Shown here in pieces: positions 1-9,389 of a stretch of DNA of 64,000 bases (position 1 is the first letter of the stretch; each line of letters opens with the position of its first letter). The stretch is from Paenibacillus sp. V4I7 (GTDB taxonomy: Bacteria > Bacillota > Bacilli > Paenibacillales > NBRC-103111), in assembly GCF_030817275.1 (NCBI RefSeq), contig NZ_JAUSZD010000002.1:4774001-4838000 (forward strand), given 5' to 3'. The position numbers were made by a program, and so were the translations under genes. The notes under the pieces were generated by a model that was not told the DNA's origin, searched no databases, and saw only the letters and a list, made by a program, of their open reading frames with translations.

Positions 1-398
1 TCCGAAGAAAGGTACGGATCCTCCGAAAAGTATTCGAAATTTCTGCCGCACAAAGGCGACCGTTTGATATTGGCTCCCGGCCCAAGAAGAACCGCAACGT
101 CTTCCGCTTGGCATTCCTTCCCTAATGCCTCGCCTACTCTGCCGATCAGCTCCCGATTCCAAGAAGCGGCCATGCCTGCGGCCGATGGGAAGCAAGTAGC
201 AGGTACACTGTTATGAAGGCCAAGGTGATCCGCATCTTCTTTTTGTTTCCGTAAGCCGTGAGGTCCGTCTGTCACCATAAGTGATGGGATCCCAAGCCTC
301 TCTATCCCTTTGGTATGCCAGAAATCCAAACCCGAGCATAAGCCGGCCTTTTCCTCCAACGTTAATTTGGAAATTAGTTCTTTAATTTTCGAATTCAT
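1..398 (-). CDS. GH3 family glycoside hydrolase, N-terminal part (cut by window edge)
   Basis: About 132 N-terminal residues are present, starting MNSKIKELISKLTLEEKAG; the rest lies beyond the left edge. The LTLEEKAGLCSG opening, the VTDGPHGLR segment and the GPGANIKRSPLCGRNFEYFSEDP stretch are hallmarks of the GH3 beta-glucosidase/beta-xylosidase TIM barrel. No signal peptide, so it probably acts in the cytoplasm on imported oligosaccharides. The ATG has a strong AGGAGG site 8 bases upstream. It is the last visible gene of the minus-strand operon that begins with the importer permease at 7633. The substrate (glucoside or xyloside) cannot be told from this fragment. Confidence 0.9.
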   Translation of the reverse strand, partial: MNSKIKELISKLTLEEKAGLCSGLDFWHTKGIERLGIPSLMVTDGPHGLRKQKEDADHLGLHNSVPATCFPSAAGMAASWNRELIGRVGEALGKECQAEDVAVLLGPGANIKRSPLCGRNFEYFSEDPYLSS

Positions 399-427
399 AG
401 CTATTCCTCCTGTAACTAATAAATAGT

Positions 428-1327
428 TTAAAACCGCTTGCTTAACCATTTCATAGCTAGGTCGACCCATATCTGACAATCCGGATTCACATGTGCAGGC
501 TCTGCTGAGGTCGTCTCATCACTTAATGACAAACCGTGGACCCCATTCTCAAATACGTGCAGCTCATAGGGCACTTTATGCTTCGCTAATGCTGATGCAA
601 GTTGTAAGGCATTAGCAGCATAAACCAGTTGGTCATCAGCGGTGTGCCAAATATATGTCGGGGGCATATTGGAAGATACAAAATTAACTGGGCTGTGTTT
701 CTTCATTTCTTCGGGTGCAGGGTCGGTCGTTCCAAATGCCGCTTTAATGGCGTAGGCCATGCCCCCTCTTGCCATCTCGCTCGGATCCGCTTCTGCTTCT
801 TCTTTCATCAGAACATAGTCAACAAGAGGATAACCCAGAATAAGTGCGTTAGGCTTCAGTAGATTTTTATCAACTCTCAGTCGTTCCGCTAAAAATTCAT
901 CCTGCCAATGTGCGCCCAAGCTAGCTGCCAAATGACCGCCCGCTGAAAAACCGCATACAGCAATCTTATCTGTATGAATGAACCATTCCGATGCCTGCTT
1001 CCTCACAGTTAGGATCGCTTTTGCCAAATCAAACAGCGGCTGCGGTTGCATGGAAAGTTCATTTCCTGGCGGCAAGTTCTGAAAGTCTGGTCTACTAGAA
1101 TAATGCGTGGTGTATCGAAGCACGAAAACATGATAGCCTTGTGCGGCAAAACGCATGGCAACAGGCTCCGCTTCTCTGTCTGAAGTCCATAAATATCCAC
1201 CTCCGGGACATATAATGACTGCCGGACGGTTTTGATTCATTTTGAATTCCTGAGAATTATCAAGAATGTAGGCAGTTAAATGAGCGCTATTACTTTCATC
1301 CCAAAGTTGAATGGTTTCTACATGCAT
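428..1327 (-). CDS. alpha/beta hydrolase, acetyl-xylan-esterase-like
   Basis: About 299 residues of an alpha/beta-hydrolase of the small esterase/lipase type often found in polysaccharide loci. CPGGGY near residue 45 forms the oxyanion-hole region, CGFSAGGH carries the nucleophilic serine (about residue 135), a late DDQLVYAANA segment supplies the acid and ENGVHGLSL the histidine. No signal peptide. It probably removes acetyl or similar ester groups from imported oligosaccharides; the substrate is inferred from context. A TTG start 15 bases upstream is possible but has no ribosome site; the ATG chosen (MHVETIQLW) has GGGGTG at good spacing. It lies between the GH78 and GH3 genes in the same operon. 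Confidence 0.85.
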   Translation of the reverse strand: MHVETIQLWDESNSAHLTAYILDNSQEFKMNQNRPAVIICPGGGYLWTSDREAEPVAMRFAAQGYHVFVLRYTTHYSSRPDFQNLPPGNELSMQPQPLFDLAKAILTVRKQASEWFIHTDKIAVCGFSAGGHLAASLGAHWQDEFLAERLRVDKNLLKPNALILGYPLVDYVLMKEEAEADPSEMARGGMAYAIKAAFGTTDPAPEEMKKHSPVNFVSSNMPPTYIWHTADDQLVYAANALQLASALAKHKVPYELHVFENGVHGLSLSDETTSAEPAHVNPDCQIWVDLAMKWLSKRF

Positions 1328-1360
1328 ACCATGACACCCCAATCTATGAATTGGACTTGC

Positions 1361-4066
1361 TTAGCCAAATACAAATGGCTTAACTTCCGGAAGTGGTGGA
1401 ATAGGCTGCGTCAACACATAGCTGAAGCTGTATGTCCCTGAACCTGCTTCCAACGTTACACCCATATTCTCAACCTCAACATTCGAAATGCCCGCAGCCT
1501 CTTTAAGTGCTGTTCCGCTTTCGGTCACTCCACTCTCGGGCGCATAAGGCAGGCGGATCTCAGCCGTTGCGTTCGGCGGAATCACCACCTGAATGTCCAA
1601 TCGTTCACCATCCAATTTCGTCCAGCGGCAGCTAACTTCTCCGTACATCGTGTCGATACGCCCCTCTGCCCATGTCATACCATCTCCAGGCATCGGGCGA
1701 ACGATTACTCTTTTATAGCCAGGATTCCTCTCATCCGTATCAATTCCAGCAACAACACGGTACAACCAGTCTCCAATGGCTCCGTAAGCATAATGGTTAA
1801 AGGAATTCATATCTGGACTCCAAAAACTGCCGTCCGGCTTAATCCCATCCCAGTGCTCCCAGATGGTTGTGGCGCCTTTGGTCACTTGATACAGCCAGGA
1901 CGGATAATCCTGCTGAAGTAACAGCTTATAAGCGAATTCCGATTTGCCGTTATCGCTCAGTACGTGGTTCAAATAAGGAGTGCCAACAAATCCGGTTGTA
2001 AGATGAAACTTCTCCTCTTCAAGTAACTCCAGCAACTTCTGCACGGCACGTTCCTTGGCTTCGCCCTCGACAAGTCCAAACATTAGCGACAGCACCTGTC
2101 CTGTCTGTGAAGGGACAGATAAACGGCCATTAGGCGTGACGAATTCCTGCGTAAAAGCATCAAGAATGCGCGTATGCAGGTCTGCATAATGTTCCGCTTC
2201 CTCTGATCTACCCAGCACCACGGCTGCTTTCTGCACCAATGATGTGGAATAAGCATAGTAGGCCGTTGCAACAAAGTCCCGAGCCGTAGCCCCTATATAG
2301 CTGTCTGGCCGGGAATCCAAAGCAAGCCAATCCCCGAAATGAAAACCGGAATTCCACAAATATTCATTGTCGCCTTGACGTCTGATGAATTCTACCCATG
2401 CTTTCATACTGTCATATTGTTCCTCCAACACGCGCTTATCCCCATAGCATACATAGAGTGTCCATGGAATGATGACCGCCGCATCCCCCCAAGCTGAGGC
2501 AGACTGCGCCTTCTCACTCAAAATATTGGGAACCACAAACGGCACGCCCCCATCGAGCTCCATCTGCTCGACCTTCAAATCATGAAGCCACTTCCGGAAA
2601 AAAGGCACGACATTCGACAAATAAGCGGACGTACGGGCAAACACCTGAGCATCCCCTGTCCAACCCAGCCTCTCATCTCTCTGCGGGCAGTCCGTTGGAA
2701 CATCCAGAAAATTCCCTTTTAGCCCCCACCGAATATTATGCTGCAGCTGGTTGACAAGCGGATCGGAGCAAGTGAATTCTCCCGTTGTTTCCATATCTGA
2801 ATGCAGCACGATACCGGTATAATCTTCAAGACGGATCGGTTCCTGAAACCCAACAAGCCGAATATAGCGGAAACCTTGGAAAGTAAAATGAGGTTCGAAA
2901 GTTTCTCTTTCTCCTCCTTTGAGCACATAGTGGATCGTTTGCTTCGCTTTACGGATGTTGTCCACATAGAAGTTGCCTTCATGATCCAAGATCTCGGCAT
3001 GATGGATGCTGACCTCCTGACCCGCCTCTCCCTGGACGGTAAACCGGATCCATCCGACCATATTTTGGCCCATGTCGATGACAGTTTCTCCCTTGGGGGT
3101 GGTGATGAGTTCGATAGGTTGGATGCTTTCCATTTTACGGACGGGCACGTTCTCCTGTGCGACCAAAATATCTTTGCTTGGTTCGATCACATCGACAGGA
3201 TGCCATCCACTGTCATCGTAATCTCCACGGCTCCAATCGGTCCGCTCCAGCCGCGCATCATACGTTTCACCGTCATAAATTTCCGACATCAGGATCGGAC
3301 TTCCTGACACCTTCCAACTGCTATCAGAAACGACGACCTCTTGCCTTCCATCCGCATAATCAATGTGGATTTGCACCAAAAGCGCAGTTCGGTTTCCGTA
3401 ATGCTCATTATTCCCATCCCAGCCAAGAACGCCTTTGTACCAGCCGCTGCCTAATAGGGCGCCAATTCCGTTCTTTCCGCTGCTCAGCATTTCAGTAACA
3501 TCATAAGTTTGGTATTGAAGGCGATGCTTATAGCTGGTCCATCCAGGTGCAAAATAGTGGTCCCCCACCCGATTTCCATTCAACTCTAATTCATAGATTC
3601 CAAGCGCTGAAGCGTAAACACGGGCCGAGCTTACTTCACCATCAATGTGAAAATCACGTCGAAACATCGGAACTTGATCGGAGCCCGCTGGAAGCGTTGC
3701 GGGAGAACTGATCCATTCGGCCTTCCACTCCGAATGATCTTTGAATCCGGTTTCAAAGAAGGCCTGATCAGACCAGCCAGAACTTAGTCCATGCTGGTTC
3801 CAAGCCTGAACGCGGTAGTGATACCGCTTGCGCGAAGCCACTTGAAGCTCTTTCAATTCCACATGAACAGATTGCTCTGAATCCACTTTTCCAGAGTCCC
3901 AAACTGACTTCTGAAAATCCGCGTCTTCTGCCACTTCAATACGATAAGCCGATTGTACCGCTGCTCTTTCAGAGGATTGCAACCGCCAGCTAATCCTTGG
4001 TGATCTGTGATCCAATCCAATCGGATTCACTTGATATTCACAACGAAGATCCTTTACTTTAAACAT
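1361..4066 (-). CDS. GH78 alpha-L-rhamnosidase
   Basis: About 901 residues. The early region has the fibronectin-like and Bac_rhamnosid_N beta domains, followed by the (alpha/alpha)6 barrel and a C-terminal beta-sandwich. The family signature DCPQRDERLGWTGDA sits near residue 457-471 and holds the general acid; a second acidic segment, TTIWEHWDG, is near residue 735. It hydrolyses terminal alpha-L-rhamnose from plant glycans such as rhamnogalacturonan or flavonoid glycosides. No signal peptide, hence intracellular. An in-frame start 84 bases upstream exists without ribosome site; MFKVKDLRCEY has AGGAGG about 10 bases ahead. It follows the binding-protein gene across a hairpin spacer. Confidence 0.93.
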   Translation of the reverse strand: MFKVKDLRCEYQVNPIGLDHRSPRISWRLQSSERAAVQSAYRIEVAEDADFQKSVWDSGKVDSEQSVHVELKELQVASRKRYHYRVQAWNQHGLSSGWSDQAFFETGFKDHSEWKAEWISSPATLPAGSDQVPMFRRDFHIDGEVSSARVYASALGIYELELNGNRVGDHYFAPGWTSYKHRLQYQTYDVTEMLSSGKNGIGALLGSGWYKGVLGWDGNNEHYGNRTALLVQIHIDYADGRQEVVVSDSSWKVSGSPILMSEIYDGETYDARLERTDWSRGDYDDSGWHPVDVIEPSKDILVAQENVPVRKMESIQPIELITTPKGETVIDMGQNMVGWIRFTVQGEAGQEVSIHHAEILDHEGNFYVDNIRKAKQTIHYVLKGGERETFEPHFTFQGFRYIRLVGFQEPIRLEDYTGIVLHSDMETTGEFTCSDPLVNQLQHNIRWGLKGNFLDVPTDCPQRDERLGWTGDAQVFARTSAYLSNVVPFFRKWLHDLKVEQMELDGGVPFVVPNILSEKAQSASAWGDAAVIIPWTLYVCYGDKRVLEEQYDSMKAWVEFIRRQGDNEYLWNSGFHFGDWLALDSRPDSYIGATARDFVATAYYAYSTSLVQKAAVVLGRSEEAEHYADLHTRILDAFTQEFVTPNGRLSVPSQTGQVLSLMFGLVEGEAKERAVQKLLELLEEEKFHLTTGFVGTPYLNHVLSDNGKSEFAYKLLLQQDYPSWLYQVTKGATTIWEHWDGIKPDGSFWSPDMNSFNHYAYGAIGDWLYRVVAGIDTDERNPGYKRVIVRPMPGDGMTWAEGRIDTMYGEVSCRWTKLDGERLDIQVVIPPNATAEIRLPYAPESGVTESGTALKEAAGISNVEVENMGVTLEAGSGTYSFSYVLTQPIPPLPEVKPFVFG

Positions 4067-4110
4067 GACTATGTAACCTCCTGCTCTGAATTCACTATCT
4101 GTTAAGAGAA

Positions 4111-4141
4111 AACCGTACCCCACCTGTTGTAGAGTACGGTT
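4111..4141 (-). terminator. hairpin between binding-protein gene and GH78 gene
   Basis: Arms AACCGTAC (4111-4118) and GTACGGTT (4134-4141) form an 8-bp stem; on the minus strand it is followed by TTTTCTCTT. It sits directly after the solute-binding-protein stop codon and probably reduces read-through into GH78 or protects the upstream mRNA 3' end. Confidence 0.6.
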
Positions 4142-4152
4142 CAAGTTCATCT

Positions 4153-5673
4153 TTATTTTCCTGCCGTTTTAGCCCAAGCATCAATTTGCTTTTGTTTCTC
4201 AGCGATGATCTTGTCAAGACCGGCCGTTTTAAGCTTCGCATTGAATTCGGCCGTCAATGCCGGGTCTAACGTACCGCTTTCCAGGCCTACTTTATATTGA
4301 TTGATCACGTTAGTCGCAGCAGCAAGTTCTGTTTTAACCGGATCTACGTTAAATGTGAAGCCGACTGCTTTCGATTTAATGGCTTTGTCGTTGTGCGCCT
4401 TCGTTAAATCCCAAATTTTCGGGTCGGTACCTTCCCATACATAGGTCAGGAAGTTATTGCCGACTTCCCATTGGTTGAATTGGTAACCGCTTTGCTTCAC
4501 GCCATCTGGAAGCGCAATGATGTTATCCGATTTTTTCACATAGTGTTTACCTTCAATACCAAGGGAAACCAAGTTGGCAATCTCCTTATCGGTGTACATC
4601 ATGTTCAAGAATTGCATAGCTCTCTCAGGGTCTTGACTGTTTTTAGTGATCGACATCATGAAACCTGTGATCGATACGGAAGTTTGCAAAGGTTTCGTCA
4701 ATCGAACAGCAACCATTTCTTTTCCGGACAAATTCGTTTCTTGCGCCTCGAAGCCCGGCTTCATATTGGATGTGTAAGAAAAGGCTTTGCCCGCTTTAAC
4801 CAGGTTAACTCCCGTTTCTTGCGAAGTGGCGATATCTTTCATAATATAGCCTGCTTGATACCATTTACGAGCTAAGGCAATGGCATCCGTGAATTCCTTC
4901 GTTTCGAACAGATTCACAATTTTAGTGCTGTTCCCAGGATCAGCAATGACACCCAGGTTGTCGCCTAATGTATCAACGATAGAATTATACATATTGGTTC
5001 CAGGCATTCCCGTGTTCGTTTGCTGAACCAATGGCGCCAGTCCTGGCTCGTTATCTTTGATCGTTTGGAACACAGGGTCCAGATCCGCCCAAGTTTTGAT
5101 TTTGCTCAAATCAATCTTGTACTTGTCCACCAAATCTTTTCTCATAATAATGCCGTTATCGGAACCAATGTCCCTCAAGCTTGGAACCCCATATACTTTA
5201 CCGTCGATCTTGGATCCATTAATCAAATCCATGCCCACCGTGTCTACAAGACCTTTTCCATGTTTCTTAAGCAAATCGTCTAATGGCTCTAATTGTCCTT
5301 TAGCGACTTGGCTGCCAAAGTTGCCAATAATTGAGGAGGAGACCATCAGATCAAGCTTCTCGCTTCCTGCCAGCATCAGATTCATTTGTTGCGTCCAAGC
5401 GGAAATGCTGATCGGCACCAGCTTAACAGTTGCATTGATTTTTTCTTTGGTAATTTTGCTGATTGCCTCAGACACGAGATTCGCTTCAGGCATGTCATTT
5501 AGCTGTATATACGCCATCGTGATTTCATATGGCTTGGAGTTCCCAGGCTTAGCGCTCTCTGTCGTTGTTTTATTCCCATCATCGCTATTGCTGCTGCCGC
5601 AAGCTGAAAGCAAGGTAGACGCTGCAAGAACAACACTTAGTACTCCACTAGCTTTTTTCCATTTCTTTTCCAT
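4153..5673 (-). CDS. ABC importer solute-binding lipoprotein (LplA type)
   Basis: 506 residues with a lipoprotein signal: basic N-terminus, hydrophobic stretch and lipobox LSAC, so Cys25 is lipidated and the protein is held on the outer face of the membrane. The body is a family 1 extracellular solute-binding protein of the large LplA/YtcQ class that captures oligosaccharides for the two permeases encoded just upstream. AGGGGG precedes the start. No ATPase gene is nearby; such importers usually share an MsmX-like ATPase encoded elsewhere. The ligand is probably a rhamnose-containing oligosaccharide, judged by the downstream GH78 gene. Confidence 0.93.
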   Translation of the reverse strand: MEKKWKKASGVLSVVLAASTLLSACGSSNSDDGNKTTTESAKPGNSKPYEITMAYIQLNDMPEANLVSEAISKITKEKINATVKLVPISISAWTQQMNLMLAGSEKLDLMVSSSIIGNFGSQVAKGQLEPLDDLLKKHGKGLVDTVGMDLINGSKIDGKVYGVPSLRDIGSDNGIIMRKDLVDKYKIDLSKIKTWADLDPVFQTIKDNEPGLAPLVQQTNTGMPGTNMYNSIVDTLGDNLGVIADPGNSTKIVNLFETKEFTDAIALARKWYQAGYIMKDIATSQETGVNLVKAGKAFSYTSNMKPGFEAQETNLSGKEMVAVRLTKPLQTSVSITGFMMSITKNSQDPERAMQFLNMMYTDKEIANLVSLGIEGKHYVKKSDNIIALPDGVKQSGYQFNQWEVGNNFLTYVWEGTDPKIWDLTKAHNDKAIKSKAVGFTFNVDPVKTELAAATNVINQYKVGLESGTLDPALTAEFNAKLKTAGLDKIIAEKQKQIDAWAKTAGK

Positions 5674-5754
5674 GGTCTATAATCCCCCTAATGTGTATGA
5701 ATTATGGTTGATCTATACTAATCGAATCCGAGGATCCAAGAGTAGCCTTGAGCG

Positions 5755-6636
5755 TTAACCTTTTACAGCGCCAAGCGTAAGACCTTTGACAAAAAATTTC
5801 TGGAAGAACGGATAGGCGCAGAAGATCGGAACGATTCCGATAACAGCTATAGCCATGCGAACTGAATCTGTCGGTATGTTCGAAGAAGCTTGTGCAGCAT
5901 TAGTCATGCTGCTCTTCTGAAGGAACTGAATATCGCTCAGCATCCGATTCAGCATGTTTTGAATACTGAAGAGCTTGCTGTCGGTTACAAAGATCAATCC
6001 ATTAAACCAATCGTTCCAATAGGATATACCCAGCATCAGTCCGATGGTAGCCAGAATTGGCAGCGAAAGCGGGAGCACGATGCGGTAAAAAATCTTGAAT
6101 TCAGAAGCACCGTCAATATATGCCGATTCAATAATCGCTGCCGGAATCGAAGTGCTGAAGAACGTTCTGATTAATAAAATGTAAAAACCGTTCGTAAGCA
6201 ATCCTGGGATGATAAGCGCCCAAATCGTATTTTTGATATGGAAAACTTCGGTGTAAATCAGATAGGTCGACACAAGCCCGCCGTTAAAAAGTAAGGTGAA
6301 AAATACGAGAAACGACATCACTTTGCGAAGCGGCATATCACTGCGTGACAAAGGATAGGCGAGCATCGTCGAGATGGCCAAGCCTACAACAGTTCCGAAG
6401 ATCGTTATGAAAACCGTGATGCCATAAGCCCGAATCAATGAAGATGAGCTCTGCATCATATACTTGTACGCTTCTAAACTAAACACACTTGGTAAGAGTG
6501 AATAACCATCGTTAATAATTGCCTTCTGATCGGTAAAGGAGGCCATAACAAGCAGGACAAAAGGGAAGATGCTGGCACATGCCATGAGAATAAAGATCAG
6601 ATTGACAGCGTATTGATTCATGTGATTCGATTTCAT
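5755..6636 (-). CDS. ABC sugar importer permease (YtcP/LplC type)
   Basis: 293 residues with about six transmembrane helices. The BPD_transp_1 signature loop YIDGASEFKIFYRIVLPLSLP contacts the ATPase (EAA loop). The C-terminus KGLTLGAVKG is typical of the YtcP/LplC branch. It pairs with the LplB-type permease encoded 19 bases upstream and the lipoprotein encoded downstream. Ribosome site AAAGGAG is 9 bases before ATG. Confidence 0.95.
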   Translation of the reverse strand: MKSNHMNQYAVNLIFILMACASIFPFVLLVMASFTDQKAIINDGYSLLPSVFSLEAYKYMMQSSSSLIRAYGITVFITIFGTVVGLAISTMLAYPLSRSDMPLRKVMSFLVFFTLLFNGGLVSTYLIYTEVFHIKNTIWALIIPGLLTNGFYILLIRTFFSTSIPAAIIESAYIDGASEFKIFYRIVLPLSLPILATIGLMLGISYWNDWFNGLIFVTDSKLFSIQNMLNRMLSDIQFLQKSSMTNAAQASSNIPTDSVRMAIAVIGIVPIFCAYPFFQKFFVKGLTLGAVKG

Positions 6637-6655
6637 GATAGCACGCTCCTTTCTT

Positions 6656-7633
6656 TTAGAATAATGCTTGTTCCGGGCTTTTGCGGCGAATGATAAAGTT
6701 AGATACTAGCACCAAAACGAATCCCACGACTGACTGGTAGAATCCTGCTGCTGAAGACATTCCGATGTCGCCAAGCGTCATTAACCCCCGGTATACATAC
6801 GTGTCGATAACATCCGTTGTTGGTTGTAATGGGCCTGAATTTAGAGGCACTTGATAGAATAAACCGAAATCAGAGTAGAAGATACGACCAATGCTTAACA
6901 AGGCCATGATAATGATTGCCGGTGATAGAAGCGGTAGCGTTATTGTGCGGATTTGCTGCCATTTGTTCGCGCCGTCTAGCGTCGCTGCCTCATAATATTC
7001 GTTATCGATCCCAACAATGGCTGCCAAAAAGATGATACATAAGTAACCGACATTTTTCCAAATATTCACAATCGTTAAGATGTATGGCCAATATTTAGGT
7101 TCTGAATACCAGGAGATTGGCTCGATTCCGAATAGCGGTAAAACTTGATGATTGAAGAATCCGTTCTCACCATTTAACATGGCAAGTGCCAAATATCCGA
7201 CGATAACCATCGAGATCAGATAGGGTAATAGAATGATACTCTGGTAAAAACGGGACATGAACCGATTTTTCACTTCATTCAGTAAAATAGCTACAGCGAC
7301 AGCCAGAGCCAAATTGATGATAATGAAGAGTCCATTGTACAGAATCGTATTTCGGGTAATGACCCAAGCATCTGCGGTTTTAAACAAATATTCGAAATTT
7401 TTGAGACCAGCCCAATCACTTCCAAATATCCCCTTGCGGTAGTTTATATTTTTAAATGCGATCACAATCCCAAACATTGGGAGATAATTGTTAATAATCA
7501 AATAAATCATGCCGGGCAAGACCATTAGAAAAAGCGCACGGTAGCGTTTAAACGTTTTCAACGTCTTATGTAGTGTACCCGGCATCCTTACAGCCTTTGC
7601 GTTTTCATATAAAACTTCTGCGTTGGTGTTCAT
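6656..7633 (-). CDS. ABC sugar importer permease (LplB type)
   Basis: 325 residues, about six transmembrane helices, with EAA loop AATLDGANKWQQIRTITLPLL. The N-terminal RALFLMVLPGMIYLIINNYLPMFG and the FKNINYRKGIFGSDWAGLKNFEYLF stretch define the LplB/UgpA-like partner of YtcP-type importers. It is the first gene of a minus-strand operon (LplB, YtcP, binding protein, GH78, esterase, GH3). GAAGGAG precedes the ATG. Confidence 0.95.
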   Translation of the reverse strand: MNTNAEVLYENAKAVRMPGTLHKTLKTFKRYRALFLMVLPGMIYLIINNYLPMFGIVIAFKNINYRKGIFGSDWAGLKNFEYLFKTADAWVITRNTILYNGLFIIINLALAVAVAILLNEVKNRFMSRFYQSIILLPYLISMVIVGYLALAMLNGENGFFNHQVLPLFGIEPISWYSEPKYWPYILTIVNIWKNVGYLCIIFLAAIVGIDNEYYEAATLDGANKWQQIRTITLPLLSPAIIIMALLSIGRIFYSDFGLFYQVPLNSGPLQPTTDVIDTYVYRGLMTLGDIGMSSAAGFYQSVVGFVLVLVSNFIIRRKSPEQALF

Positions 7634-7663
7634 CTGATGTCAACTCCTTCTCTTTATAGCTTT

Positions 7664-7669
7664 AGTATA
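7664..7669 (-). promoter_or_regulatory. possible -10 element for the rhamnosidase importer operon
   Basis: TATACT on the minus strand, about 31 bases before the LplB start. No good -35 box at 17 bases, as expected if the promoter is activated by the YesN-type regulator encoded upstream. Weak evidence. Confidence 0.35.
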
Positions 7670-7732
7670 GAAGAAGTTTAACTAGCCTGCTCACCACGAA
7701 TACGACTTTATACTTTAGGTATTCCGACATTT

Positions 7733-7776
7733 TCGAAAAAAAAGACTCCACACCTATGTTTTTAGGGTAGAGTCTT
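7733..7776 (-). terminator. intrinsic terminator after the response-regulator gene
   Basis: Arms AAGACTC (7742-7748) and GAGTCTT (7770-7776), with inner pairing, are followed on the minus strand by about nine T residues. It starts 2 bases after the regulator stop and separates the two-component operon from the importer operon. Confidence 0.88.
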
Positions 7777-7777
7777 T

Positions 7778-9388
7778 CTATCTTTTCTCAAATTGCTTTC
7801 TGTATTCATTGGGATTCATACTAACAGCTTTCTTGAAAAGCGTCGAGAAGTAAGAGACATTCGAATAACCCGCTAATAGCGCTATATCGATAATGGATTT
7901 ATCCGAGCTCGCAAGTAAATCCTTGGCATATTGGATCCGCTGCTGCTGCAAATAGTCGGAAATCGATAAGCCCGTTTCCTTTTTGAACACCCTTGTCAAA
8001 TAATCAGGGTTTAAAAATACGTGTGCCGCGATAACATCCCTGGATAATTCCGATACGGAAATATGAGCTGCAACGTATTGTTTCACCTTTTCAACAACAG
8101 ACATGCCGCCTTCCGTCGAATGGATCTGATTCATAGCCACCTCGATAACGTATTGCACCCATTCTTCCAAAGCGGTTATAGATCTCAGTACCAATTCCGG
8201 CTTTTCCGTGAATAGATTAGCTGCAAACACTTTATTCGCATGTAATCCCTTCATTTGAAGAACGAAGAAAAGCATTTGGAGAAAATCCTGATAGAAGCTG
8301 TGCAAGAGCGGAGCGCCAATTCCTTCTCTGGTCTCCCTTAACGATTTGAACAATAACTTAACCTCGGTTTGCAGCTTTTCCTTTGACCCCTGCTTCATCC
8401 ACTCTGCCCAGTCATTCAATGATGGAAGCACTACCCTGCATTCCCCTTTCCGCACATCCCAAAGCACAATGGTTTCATTAACCATAGAGACATTGTCTCG
8501 ATCCAGATCGTCCATTCTACGCACCATTGGTACGACTTCATGAAGATAGGCGGGTTCGCTGATGTAACAGCATAGATCGCAGTAAAAGTATTGATTGCAA
8601 GATTTCACGTATTCCTCGCATACCTCTCGAAGCTCCTTCATTTGATGTTGGCGTTCGTAAGGAACCATAATCAGCAGACATCCATTATTCGGAGAAATGA
8701 TCGCTGTATGCGGGTTGTTTCGCGTAATTTTCTCTTCTGCAGCATTCTTCAATGCATATTCCATGATTCGTTCATCACGCTGATTCAGATTCTTATGCCA
8801 ACGCCTAACGCGAATCATAATCAGCACAAACCGCATGGCATCCAAAGACAATAAATTATACTTTTGTAAATGCTCCGTTATCTTTTCCTTGGTGGAGGGA
8901 ATCGATTGTTGAATCAGATCCTGCCAAAAGCGTTCTTTCATCAATGGCTGATGAGACTCCCATAGCTGGTAATAATGCTTATAGGTCTCTTCGAAAGAAA
9001 GAAGCTCTTGATCTTTTTTAATTTTGACCAAAACCTTCAGGATCACATCTTCAAGCTCCTCGTAATCGACAGGCTTGAGTAAGTACTCGAAGCTGTCCAA
9101 TTGGATTGCACGCTTCGCATAAGAGAAATCGGAATGACACGTTAAAAATATCGTCTCTGTTCGGGGATAATGTTCTCTGACCCAGCTCAACAAATCCATG
9201 CCAGAGCCCTGGGGCATTTCGATATCGCAGATCATCAAATCAATCGGAGATGTGGCATAGATCTCCTGCGCCTGCTTCATGCTATGGGCCGTATAAATCG
9301 TAGAAATATGGAGCTTATCCCAGTCAACGCCGGCTTGTAATCCTCTCACCGCGTGCACTTCGTCGTCGACGATTAACACATGAACCAA
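7778..9388 (-). CDS. YesN-type response regulator with AraC DNA-binding domain
   Basis: 536 residues from the TTG chosen here. A receiver domain (about residues 1-120, HVLIVDDEVH at the start and phosphoacceptor Asp in ICDIEMPQGSG near residue 55), a long middle region and a C-terminal AraC double helix-turn-helix (about 430-536, ending SMNPNEYRKQFEKR). It is expected to activate the adjacent importer/GH78 operon when phosphorylated. A longer ORF overlaps the kinase, but TTG at 9388 lies one base after the kinase stop and has AGGAGG in the kinase 3' end, so translation is probably coupled. Confidence 0.92.
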   Translation of the reverse strand: MVHVLIVDDEVHAVRGLQAGVDWDKLHISTIYTAHSMKQAQEIYATSPIDLMICDIEMPQGSGMDLLSWVREHYPRTETIFLTCHSDFSYAKRAIQLDSFEYLLKPVDYEELEDVILKVLVKIKKDQELLSFEETYKHYYQLWESHQPLMKERFWQDLIQQSIPSTKEKITEHLQKYNLLSLDAMRFVLIMIRVRRWHKNLNQRDERIMEYALKNAAEEKITRNNPHTAIISPNNGCLLIMVPYERQHQMKELREVCEEYVKSCNQYFYCDLCCYISEPAYLHEVVPMVRRMDDLDRDNVSMVNETIVLWDVRKGECRVVLPSLNDWAEWMKQGSKEKLQTEVKLLFKSLRETREGIGAPLLHSFYQDFLQMLFFVLQMKGLHANKVFAANLFTEKPELVLRSITALEEWVQYVIEVAMNQIHSTEGGMSVVEKVKQYVAAHISVSELSRDVIAAHVFLNPDYLTRVFKKETGLSISDYLQQQRIQYAKDLLASSDKSIIDIALLAGYSNVSYFSTLFKKAVSMNPNEYRKQFEKR

Positions 9389-9389
9389 T

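Noticed and set aside
2801..3307. 168-residue plus-strand ORF inside the GH78 gene
   Set aside because: Antisense shadow of a clear GH78 gene; no ribosome site and no family resemblance.
5057..5758. 233-residue plus-strand ORF over the first binding-protein gene
   Set aside because: Shadow frame opposite a lipoprotein gene with confirmed lipobox and ribosome site.
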